A stretch of 64,000 bases of DNA, taken from assembly GCA_050246735.1 (NCBI GenBank), contig JBFWVM010000009.1, positions 144,072-208,071 of the forward strand, written 5' to 3'. Of this stretch, positions 26,275 to 33,507 are shown in pieces. The stretch comes from Taklimakanibacter sp050246735. Its GTDB lineage: Bacteria > Pseudomonadota > Alphaproteobacteria > Rhizobiales > Aestuariivirgaceae. Each line of letters begins with the position of its first letter. Position 1 is the first letter of the stretch. The notes under the pieces were generated by a model. The model did no database searches. It worked only from the letters and a program-made list of their open reading frames with translations, and was not told where the DNA came from. A program made the translations under genes and the position numbers.

Positions 26275-27794
26275 CTGCATCCGATCCGCCCCTCTCCGAT
26301 CCGCTCGAGCGGTTGAACGGTCGAACTGCCGCCGGGCACCGCCCGTGGACCAGAACGGAAGTGGCGGGCGATGTCTGGGCCGAAGCGGCAGACCGGTTGG
26401 ACCGCGGCGCGCTGACGCTGATCGGGCTCTGGGGTGAGCCGCAGGCCGTTCATATGGCGGTCGCGGACGCTCGCGACCTCGGCCGCATCCTGGTGCTGAG
26501 CATGTCATGTCCAGACGGCCGCTATTCCTCCGTCGGCCGGCTTCATCCTCCCGCGCTGCGCCTCGAACGTGCGGCCGCCGATCTCTTCCAGCTTGTTCCG
26601 GTCGGCCTGCCGGATATCCGTCCGTGGCTCGATCATGGGAAATGGGGCGGCCGTTCTCCGTCCGTCCGGCATGCCGATGAATACCAGTTCCTTGCCGTCC
26701 AAGGCGACAACGTGCATCAGCTTCCCGTGGGCCCGGTCCATGCCGGCGTCATCGAGCCGGGTCATTTCCGCATCAGCGCCGATGGCGATACCGTGGTGCG
26801 TCTCGAGGAACGGCTCGGTTACACGCATAAGGGAATCGAGAGCCTCCTCCACGGCGCCGATCTGGAACGGGCGGCGCGGCTGGCATGCCGCTGCTCGGGC
26901 GATTCGACCGTCGCCTACGGCCTGGCATTCGCGCAGGCGGCGGAATCGGCGCTTGGCTGGGTGCCGCCGGCCCGCGCCGTCTGGCTGAGGGCCCTGATGG
27001 CCGAGCTGGAGCGCCTTGCCAATCATTTCGGCGATGTCGGCGCGATCTGCAACGACGGCGGGTTCGCCATCATGCTGGCCCATTGCTCGGCGCTCAGGGA
27101 AAAAGTGCTTCGGGAGGCTGCCGCCTGCTTCGGACACAGGCTGATGATGGACCGGGTCGTGCCGGGCGGCGTGACCGCCGATATCGACGTTGCCGGCGCG
27201 AGACGCATCGTCGGCTTGATGATCGAGCTCCGCCGCCGCTTTCAGCGTCTCGTCGAGCTCTACGACACGACCGCGTCGTTGCAGGACCGCACCGTGGGAA
27301 CGGGCGTCCTGCGTCCGGCACTCGCCATGCGGTTCGGAGCCGGCGGGTTCGTCGGCCGCGCTTCGGGCCGACGCTGCGATGCGCGGCGGTGGCCGGGTTA
27401 CGCGCCCTATGATGAGCTCGATTTCGAGGTTCCCGTCATCGAGGAGGGCGATGTGAACGCCCGGCTCTGGATACGCGTTCACGAAATCGAGCAATCCATG
27501 CGGCTCATCGAGCAGATCCTCGCCAGGCTGCCCGACGGCCCGGTCCACGCGAAGCGCGACGGCAGCGGCGGGAACGCGGCGCGCGAGGGCATGGCGATCG
27601 TCGAGGGATTCCGCGGCGACATCCTCGTCTGGCTGCGGATCGGCGCCGACGGCCGTGTCGAACGCTGCCATCTGCGCGACCCGTCCTGGTTCCAGTGGCC
27701 GTTGCTGGAGGCTGCGATCGAAGGCAACATCGTCGCCGATTTCCCGATCTGCAACAAATCCTTCAATTGCTCTTATTCCGGGCACGATCTCTGA
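26271..27794 (+). CDS. hyfG: Hydrogenase-4 large-subunit homologue (HyfG/NuoCD-like) with degenerate NiFe ligands
   Basis: 507 residues from ATG at 26271, overlapping the hyfF stop. The N-terminal part (to about 150) is the NuoC-like 30 kDa domain; the rest is the 49 kDa/large-subunit fold with GPVHAGVIEPGHFRI at about 154, GYTHKGIESL at 183, ELERLANHFGDVG near 245 and DRTVGTGVL near 342. Group 4 hydrogenases bind nickel by two CxxC pairs. Here the first pair reads A205-C-R-C208 by alignment to VCGIC, and the second reads C500-S-Y-S503 at the C-terminus. Each pair has lost one cysteine and no long processed tail follows. An active NiFe site is therefore unlikely. Confidence 0.88.
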   Translation: MTASDPPLSDPLERLNGRTAAGHRPWTRTEVAGDVWAEAADRLDRGALTLIGLWGEPQAVHMAVADARDLGRILVLSMSCPDGRYSSVGRLHPPALRLERAAADLFQLVPVGLPDIRPWLDHGKWGGRSPSVRHADEYQFLAVQGDNVHQLPVGPVHAGVIEPGHFRISADGDTVVRLEERLGYTHKGIESLLHGADLERAARLACRCSGDSTVAYGLAFAQAAESALGWVPPARAVWLRALMAELERLANHFGDVGAICNDGGFAIMLAHCSALREKVLREAAACFGHRLMMDRVVPGGVTADIDVAGARRIVGLMIELRRRFQRLVELYDTTASLQDRTVGTGVLRPALAMRFGAGGFVGRASGRRCDARRWPGYAPYDELDFEVPVIEEGDVNARLWIRVHEIEQSMRLIEQILARLPDGPVHAKRDGSGGNAAREGMAIVEGFRGDILVWLRIGADGRVERCHLRDPSWFQWPLLEAAIEGNIVADFPICNKSFNCSYSGHDL

Positions 27795-27803
27795 GAGTCG
27801 CCG

Positions 27804-28313
27804 ATGCGCAAGACACTCTTCGAAAGCCTCACACGCCGTCCTTTCACCGAGACGCTGGCACCCCCGGACGATCCGGATATCCTGAGGATGGCTTCGGAAC
27901 TGGACGGCAGGGCTCGCCGCCGGCTCGGCCGCAGCCTGTCGCTCAGGCTCGTCGACGCGGGCTCGTGCAACGCCTGCGAGCTCGAGCTCAATGCCCTGGG
28001 CAACCCCTATTACGATCTCGAGCGCTTCGGTCTGCGCTTCGTCGCATCGCCCCGCCATGCGGACGTGCTGCTCGTCACCGGCCCGGTGACGAAGAACATG
28101 CGCGAGGCATTGCTTCGCACCTATGATGCCATGCCCGGACCGAAATGGGTGGTCGCCGTCGGCGACTGCGCCGTGTGCGGCGGTCTTTATGCCGGCAGCT
28201 ACGCTTGCGAGGGCGGCGCGCCGGCGGTGATTCCCGTCGATCTGCGCATCCCCGGATGCCCGCCCTCACCTGGCCGTCTGCTGGAAGGCCTTCTCGCGCT
28301 CTTCGGCCAATGA
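27804..28313 (+). CDS. hyfI: Hydrogenase small-subunit homologue (HyfI/NuoB-like)
   Basis: 169 residues, 9 bases after hyfG. The proximal [4Fe-4S] cluster ligands are intact: C55 and C58 in GSCNACELE, C122 in VGDCAVCGG and C152 in IPGCPPSP. It is shorter than E. coli HyfI (252) and closer to NuoB. An intact proximal cluster next to a large subunit without nickel ligands means the pair can still pass electrons. No ferredoxin-type subunit (HyfA/HyfH) or Hyp maturation gene follows; a convergent gene ends 4 bases away. Confidence 0.92.
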   Translation: MRKTLFESLTRRPFTETLAPPDDPDILRMASELDGRARRRLGRSLSLRLVDAGSCNACELELNALGNPYYDLERFGLRFVASPRHADVLLVTGPVTKNMREALLRTYDAMPGPKWVVAVGDCAVCGGLYAGSYACEGGAPAVIPVDLRIPGCPPSPGRLLEGLLALFGQ

Positions 28314-28317
28314 CCGG

Positions 28318-29718
28318 CTATTGCTTCAGCCAGGTCTCGAGGCCGTTGATGGCGCTGTCGGCGTCCTCGATCCCGGCGGTGCGCGCCTCGAGATAATATT
28401 TGAGCGCCTTGGCGGGATCGGGCTTGAGGCCCTGCACGTTCCGCTCGCGGAAGACGACGGGGTCGTAGGTCTTGCCGAGCCGGAGCGACGCTTCGCGGTT
28501 GCCGAGATCGCGGGCCCGGCTGAAGAAGGCGCGCGCCGCGGTGAAGTCGCCGAGATCGAGAAGCTTGTCGCCATTGCTCAGAAGCGCCGCGCTGTCGGCG
28601 GCTCCCGCCTTGCCCTTGGCCTCCAGGGGAGTAGGGATGGGCTGGGCCGCGGCGGTTTCGTGCCGCCGCGCGGACGGCAGGTTGAAATTGCGCTTCACGT
28701 CCGTAGGCGGCGCCGAGGCCGGCAATACCTGCGAGGTCTTCGCAGGCGCGAGAGCGACCTTGATCTCTTCGGTGGGTGCCGCGAGATCGCCGGTGCGCGG
28801 CTCGATCGCTTCGACGGCGATGAGGAGGGAGGAGGTTTCGGCGCGCGGCACCATGAGCTTGACGCCCGTGGCCTCGCCCGGCTTGAGCAGCCAGCCGTTA
28901 TTGCCCAGCTTGGTGCCGGCCGTGAGATAGGCGTCGGCCGGCAGGCCGGTGAGGCGCAAGGCGATGTCCTGGTCCGGGAGCGCCGGCTCGGCGCTGATCG
29001 ACAGCGGGATCGGCGAGTTCACATTGCCCCTGGCGTCGTCGACGTCGAGCCGCGCGGTCGTGACCGGTTTCCTGAACGAGGCCGGCGTGCTGCGGTTCTC
29101 CGGCACCATCGCGCCCGTATTGGCGGCGGCTATGGCGTTGTCCTGGAGTCCGGTGAGAAGCTGGCCGATCGAATCGAAGGCGGTCTGGCTCAACTCGCCG
29201 CCATTGGCGCGGTCATAGATGACGGCGCCGCCCAGCGCGCCGACGGCGATGGACGCGATGCCGGCCAGGACCACGTCGCGCAGCGTGAAGCGGGAGGTGC
29301 GCCGCGACGCATGACGGCGGCGGCGGGGCGCCTCGCCGTTCCAGTCCATGTCGTTCTCGTTGCTTGCGACGTCCTGCCAGTCCGGCTGAAGCCGGCGGCC
29401 CCTGATCGGCGCCAGGGAATCGTCGTCGCGCGGCTCGCGCATCTTCGCATAGCGCATGTAGGCCTCGAGCGGGCTGGGCCGGCGCTCGCCGGGTTCCTCC
29501 TCGGCCGCCGGAGCGGCCGGTGCCGCACCCGCCTTCTTGGCCGCTTTGGCGGTCCTGGACGGCTTGGCCTGCTTGCCCTGCGCGGCCGGCGCCGCAGCTT
29601 TGTCCGCCGCCGGCTTGTCCTTGAGCTCCCGCCCCAGGAACCAGAGCGGGCGGTCCGCTTCGCCGCCTTCCTGCTCGCTTTCCGGCGCAGGTTTCTTGGC
29701 CCGCTGCTTCGACTTCAT
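28318..29718 (-). CDS. Membrane-anchored protein with C-terminal Sel1/TPR-like repeats, unknown function
   Basis: 466 residues from ATG at 29718, preceded by GAGGGAG. The first 140 residues are low-complexity, rich in Ala, Lys, Pro and Glu, and lie in the cytoplasm. A single membrane helix is near residues 150-170 (DVVLAGIASIAVGALGGAVIY). The region after it should be periplasmic. The last 90 residues form Sel1-like helical pairs (GDFTAARAFFSRARDLGN, then DPAKALKYYLEARTAGIED). I do not recognise the full-length family. It converges with hyfI and is 26 bases downstream of the TAXI binding-protein gene. Confidence 0.75.
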   Translation of the reverse strand: MKSKQRAKKPAPESEQEGGEADRPLWFLGRELKDKPAADKAAAPAAQGKQAKPSRTAKAAKKAGAAPAAPAAEEEPGERRPSPLEAYMRYAKMREPRDDDSLAPIRGRRLQPDWQDVASNENDMDWNGEAPRRRRHASRRTSRFTLRDVVLAGIASIAVGALGGAVIYDRANGGELSQTAFDSIGQLLTGLQDNAIAAANTGAMVPENRSTPASFRKPVTTARLDVDDARGNVNSPIPLSISAEPALPDQDIALRLTGLPADAYLTAGTKLGNNGWLLKPGEATGVKLMVPRAETSSLLIAVEAIEPRTGDLAAPTEEIKVALAPAKTSQVLPASAPPTDVKRNFNLPSARRHETAAAQPIPTPLEAKGKAGAADSAALLSNGDKLLDLGDFTAARAFFSRARDLGNREASLRLGKTYDPVVFRERNVQGLKPDPAKALKYYLEARTAGIEDADSAINGLETWLKQ

Positions 29719-29744
29719 CGCCAACTCCCTCACATCGGGCGCAC

Positions 29745-30824
29745 TTATCGAAGCGCGCTCGACCTCATTTCGCTCAGATCGATCCCGGCATTGCTGCGCT
29801 CGAGATAGGACTGGAACTCCGCCTTGAGGGCGGTCTCTTCCTTCGTGTCGCGGTCGTCGCTATCCCGCTTGTGATCGGAAAGCCACTCGTCGGCGGTCAC
29901 ATATCGCGTCCAGCCGGGGAGGTCGGCGGAAAGATTGACGTCGTTCCACGTCGCCTGCCAGTGGCCGGTCTGCAGATCGCCGATCCCTGAGAACAGGGCG
30001 TTGGCGAATTTGCGCAGCTTGTAATAGCGGTCGGTGCCCTTTTTCCAGTTGAAAACGGCGACCGCGTAGCTGACGCCCAGAGTCTCGGTGACGCCACCCT
30101 CCTGGGCGAGGCCCTGATAGCTTTTGGCGGTGAGCATCGCGGGCGAATAGATCGCGTTGAGCTCGTCATTGCCGGCGACGCCGAGGAGCCTGAAGCGGCC
30201 GGTCCGCGCCAGCTCTTCGGCCACGGGCGAAGGCTGCGGCGCAAGCAGCACGACCGCGTCGGCTTTTCCGTCCTCGAGCAGTTTCGCCGCTTCCGCTTCC
30301 CGGCCGTCGACGGTGGTGAAATCGATGCCGAGCGCCTCGAAAACCAGGCTTGCCGTCACGAAGCGTGCTTCGCTCGCCGCGCCGATATTGATTCTCCTGC
30401 CGGCGAGATCCTTGAGCGTCGCGATGTCCTTGCGGGCGATCACATGGAGCTGGGCGGAGCCCAGCCGCGCGATATAGGTGACCTTCTTCTCGACGTCCTC
30501 GACCAGGCCCTGCTTGCGCATATAGGCCACGGTGTCGGAGGGAATGATGCCGGCATCGATTCCACGCAGGAACAGCAGATCACGCAGCGCCTCGACCGGA
30601 CCGCGTCCCAGCACGGGAAGGATGCGCAGGTCGCGCTCGGCCTCCATCAGCACGGCGAGATCGGCGGCGTAGTGCGAAGCATGGGGATCGCTGCCGTCGG
30701 TGATGAGCGTGACGGCGCCGGCATTCATGCGGGCGATGTCCTTTTTGTCCTCCCCCTGAGCCGACCCGGCGGTAGCCAGCAAGGTCGCTGCGAGTACGCA
30801 TACCACTTTCAAGGCGTTACTCAT
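29745..30824 (-). CDS. TAXI-family TRAP transporter solute-binding protein (orphan)
   Basis: 359 residues from ATG at 30824. A Sec signal peptide covers about residues 1-23 (cleavage after GSAQG). The mature part has the TAXI two-lobe fold: AGAVTLITDGSDPHASHYAADLAVLM, LRGIDAGIIPSDTVAYMRKQG and LAGRRINIGAASEARFVTASLVFEALG. The highly charged C-terminal 50 residues are an extension. TAXI proteins bind small organic acids for TRAP transporters, but no fused 4TM-12TM membrane component is in the window. It may pair with a distant transporter or act as a sensor. Being 143 bases after ackA, it has its own AT-rich leader. Confidence 0.82.
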   Translation of the reverse strand: MSNALKVVCVLAATLLATAGSAQGEDKKDIARMNAGAVTLITDGSDPHASHYAADLAVLMEAERDLRILPVLGRGPVEALRDLLFLRGIDAGIIPSDTVAYMRKQGLVEDVEKKVTYIARLGSAQLHVIARKDIATLKDLAGRRINIGAASEARFVTASLVFEALGIDFTTVDGREAEAAKLLEDGKADAVVLLAPQPSPVAEELARTGRFRLLGVAGNDELNAIYSPAMLTAKSYQGLAQEGGVTETLGVSYAVAVFNWKKGTDRYYKLRKFANALFSGIGDLQTGHWQATWNDVNLSADLPGWTRYVTADEWLSDHKRDSDDRDTKEETALKAEFQSYLERSNAGIDLSEMRSSALR

Positions 30825-30967
30825 GCCTTGTCTCCCAGCTTGTATACCGTCCCATCTCGTGCAAAGGTGACCCCCGCACCTGCCGAAAATCCAGTCAAGA
30901 CCCAGATTATGGCACAGGTCCGGCATTTATGTGGATTCTTTACTTTTTGTTAATTTGAACTTTTATC
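30825..30967 (-). promoter_or_regulatory. AT-rich leader upstream of the TAXI gene
   Basis: The 143 bases between the ackA stop and the TAXI start contain an unusually AT-rich run near 30930-30965 (minus strand has AAATTAACAAAAAGTAAAG). This stretch stands out in GC-rich DNA and is the best promoter candidate for the TAXI gene. No exact -35/-10 pair is claimed. Confidence 0.35.
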
Positions 30968-31993
30968 CTAGGCAAAGAATCCTGTTGAATGTCTTGCGAT
31001 GACCAGTTCCTCATTGGCTAGCACGACATGCGCCGGAAAGGCATTTATCCAGGCGAGATGGTGAATTACCCGCCGGCGCACGGGCTCGGCGTTCTCGCCT
31101 ATGCCGCCGGTGAAGACCATCGCGTCGATCCCGCCCATGGCCGCGATGACGGAGGCCGCCTGCCGCGCCGTCCAGTAGCAATAGGCCTCGACCGCGTTGC
31201 GGGCCGCGGGCGCCGGATTCTCCAGCAATAACCGCATGTCGCTGGTGATGCCGCTGAGAGCCAGGAGCCCGCTTTTCCGGTAGAGCACCTCTTCCATCTG
31301 CTCGGGGGAAAGACGGTCGTCCTTCATGATGGCGAGGATGACGCCGGGATCGAGAGCGCCCGGACGTGTCCCCATCACCAGCCCGTCGAGGGTCGAATAG
31401 CCCATGGTGGTGGCGACGGAGCGGCCGTCCTTTACGGCGCAGAGGCTGGCACCATTGCCGAGATGGGCGATGAGCAGGCGGTGCGGAAGGGGGGCGCCGG
31501 TCTGGGCGGGAAGGCTGTGGACAACATGTTCAAAATTGAGTCCGTGAAAGCCGTAGCGCCGGTAGCCCCGCTCGAAATAGGCGGACGGCAGCGCGAATCG
31601 CCGGACGATCTCGGGCTGGGTCGCGTGGAAGGCGGTGTCGAAGCAGGCGACCTGCCGGACCTCGGGCGCCGCTTCCCGCATGCGGCGCAGGGCGTCGAGC
31701 CCATAGGGCTGGTGCAGCGGCGCCAGGGGCCTCAGCGCGTTGAGCCTGGCCTCGATCTCGTCGTCGACGATCACCGGCGTCGAGAATTCGATGCCGCCAT
31801 GGACGATGCGATGGCCTATTCCGGCAAGGCCCGCGACATCTATCCTTTCGGCGGCGAGGCGGGCGAAGAGGGCGTCGAGCGCCGCCGCGCCCGCGCCCTG
31901 CACCTGGTCCTTGAACCGCAGGGCCGGCTCGCGCCCTTCGAAAACAGCGAATTTGAGCGTGGACGATCCGGCATTGAGGACGAGGACGGTCAT
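30968..31993 (-). CDS. ackA: Acetate kinase (short form)
   Basis: 341 residues, shorter than the usual 390-400 but with both termini conserved: VLVLNAGSSTLKFAVFE at the start and NEELVIARHSTGFFA at the end. Catalytic residues are present: Asn7, Arg in GHRIVHGG, Asp in CFDTAFHA, His in RRYGFHG, Arg in MGTRPGALDPG, and the C-terminal Glu. It interconverts acetyl phosphate plus ADP and acetate plus ATP. Starting 10 bases after the MFS stop, it shares an operon with xsc, whose product is acetyl phosphate. AckA would thus make ATP during sulfoacetaldehyde degradation. Confidence 0.92.
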   Translation of the reverse strand: MTVLVLNAGSSTLKFAVFEGREPALRFKDQVQGAGAAALDALFARLAAERIDVAGLAGIGHRIVHGGIEFSTPVIVDDEIEARLNALRPLAPLHQPYGLDALRRMREAAPEVRQVACFDTAFHATQPEIVRRFALPSAYFERGYRRYGFHGLNFEHVVHSLPAQTGAPLPHRLLIAHLGNGASLCAVKDGRSVATTMGYSTLDGLVMGTRPGALDPGVILAIMKDDRLSPEQMEEVLYRKSGLLALSGITSDMRLLLENPAPAARNAVEAYCYWTARQAASVIAAMGGIDAMVFTGGIGENAEPVRRRVIHHLAWINAFPAHVVLANEELVIARHSTGFFA

Positions 31994-32003
31994 GCGCGGT
32001 GCC

Positions 32004-33482
32004 TCACTCTGCCGTGGTGGGCCTGGTATAGGTGCGCAGCGGCTTCTCCTCCAGCATCAGGAGGCTCGCCAGCGCGATCAGAAGCCCGAGCATCGAGGCC
32101 AAGAATACCCAGCGGAACGCCGAGCCGATATCGACGCCCGCGGCGGCGAAGGTGTCCGCCAGGTTTTCGATGGTGACGTGCGCCGCCATGTCGACCGGCA
32201 GACTGCCGATCACGATGCTGCCGAAGGCCGCCACGATGAGGGCGCCGCCGAGCGAGCGGAAGAAGTTCAGCGCCCCCGTCGCGGTGCCCATCTGATGCGG
32301 CTGGATGGCGTTCTGGATCGACAGCAGGGTGAGGGGAAACACGGTCCCGAGCCCCGTGGACACGACCGTCAGGATCGTCGCCAGCACCGGGAGCGGCAGG
32401 CTTTGCGGCTGGATGGCGATCGCGCCGAGGCCGGCGGCGGCGGCGGCAAGGCCGATCGTGGTCGGCCGCTTGTAGTGCGTGATGCGGGCCATGAGGCGGC
32501 CCGAGACGGACGCCCCGACGACTGTGCCGATCATCAGCGGGATGAGCGTGAAGCCGGATTGGCTGGCGGTGAGCCCGTACATGCCTTCGAGGAGGATGGG
32601 CGTATAGATGGTGAGGCCGATGAACACGCCGACGGCCGAGCAGGCGGCGGTGATGCCCAGCGCCACCACCGGATTGGCGAGGATCGCGATGGGGATCAGC
32701 GGCTCGGGCGCGGTCTTGAGCCGGACGATGAAGGCCGCCGCGAACAGGAGAAAGATTGCGAACAGAGCGAGGATGGTGGGCGAGGTCCAGGCGTAATGCG
32801 GGCCGCCGAGGCTCAGCGCCAGGAGCAAAGCGGTGGTGGCGACGATCATGAGGCCGGATCCGAGAAAATCGAGCTTGTGGGGCTTCTCGTAGCGCGGCAG
32901 CTTCTTGAGGAGCGAGTTGGTCATCGCCAGTGCCAGAAGGGCGAGCGGCAGGTTGATCCAGAAGATCGCCGACCAGTGCAGCTTTTCGGCCATGAACCCG
33001 CCGAGCGCCGGTCCGGCGATGCTGGATATCGCATAGACGCCCGAAATATAGACCTGATAGCGCGTCCGCTCCTTGGGCGGAACGATGTCCGCGATGATGG
33101 TCTGCGCCAGCGAGATCAGGCCGCCGCCGCCCAGCCCTTGCAGGGCCCGCGCCAGGATCAGGGCCAGCATCGTCGGCGCGAGCGCGCACAGGATCGAGCC
33201 CACCATGAATACGCCGATGGCCACCAGCAGCGTCATTCGCCGCCCGGCGATGTCGGAGATCTTGCCATAGAGCGGCGTGACCGCCGTCGCGGTCAGGAGA
33301 TAGGCCGTGACGACCCAGGGCAGGTTCTCGAAATCGCCGAGCAGCCGCCCGATCGTCGGCATGGCCGTGGCGACGATGGTCTGGTCGAGCGACGCCAGGA
33401 ACATCGCCAGCAGCACGCCGATGATGATCGAGCGGACTTCAGGCGGGGTTAGCGCGGGACTGGTCGTTTCCGATGGGGGCAT
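32004..33482 (-). CDS. MFS transporter, DHA2 (EmrB/QacA) family, 14 membrane segments
   Basis: 492 residues. The N-terminal half shows VLLAMFLASLDQTIVATAMPTI, then YLLTATAVTPLYGKISDIAGRR, the conserved loop of DHA2 drug/anion antiporters. Fourteen hydrophobic segments are plausible, ending in a short polar tail. DHA2 proteins usually export drugs or anions using the proton gradient. The gene lies between xsc (25 bases upstream) and ackA (10 bases downstream), so its cargo may be tied to sulfonate catabolism, for example export of sulfite, sulfate or acetate or import of a sulfonate. The substrate is inferred from context only. Confidence 0.88.
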   Translation of the reverse strand: MPPSETTSPALTPPEVRSIIIGVLLAMFLASLDQTIVATAMPTIGRLLGDFENLPWVVTAYLLTATAVTPLYGKISDIAGRRMTLLVAIGVFMVGSILCALAPTMLALILARALQGLGGGGLISLAQTIIADIVPPKERTRYQVYISGVYAISSIAGPALGGFMAEKLHWSAIFWINLPLALLALAMTNSLLKKLPRYEKPHKLDFLGSGLMIVATTALLLALSLGGPHYAWTSPTILALFAIFLLFAAAFIVRLKTAPEPLIPIAILANPVVALGITAACSAVGVFIGLTIYTPILLEGMYGLTASQSGFTLIPLMIGTVVGASVSGRLMARITHYKRPTTIGLAAAAAGLGAIAIQPQSLPLPVLATILTVVSTGLGTVFPLTLLSIQNAIQPHQMGTATGALNFFRSLGGALIVAAFGSIVIGSLPVDMAAHVTIENLADTFAAAGVDIGSAFRWVFLASMLGLLIALASLLMLEEKPLRTYTRPTTAE

Positions 33483-33507
33483 TCCGGCTGGCGCGAGAAC
33501 CTCTTTC

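Noticed and set aside
21223..28313. Calling this an active hydrogenase-4 or formate hydrogenlyase
   Set aside because: The large subunit lacks a full set of four nickel-binding Cys, and no FdhF, ferredoxin subunit or maturation genes are seen.
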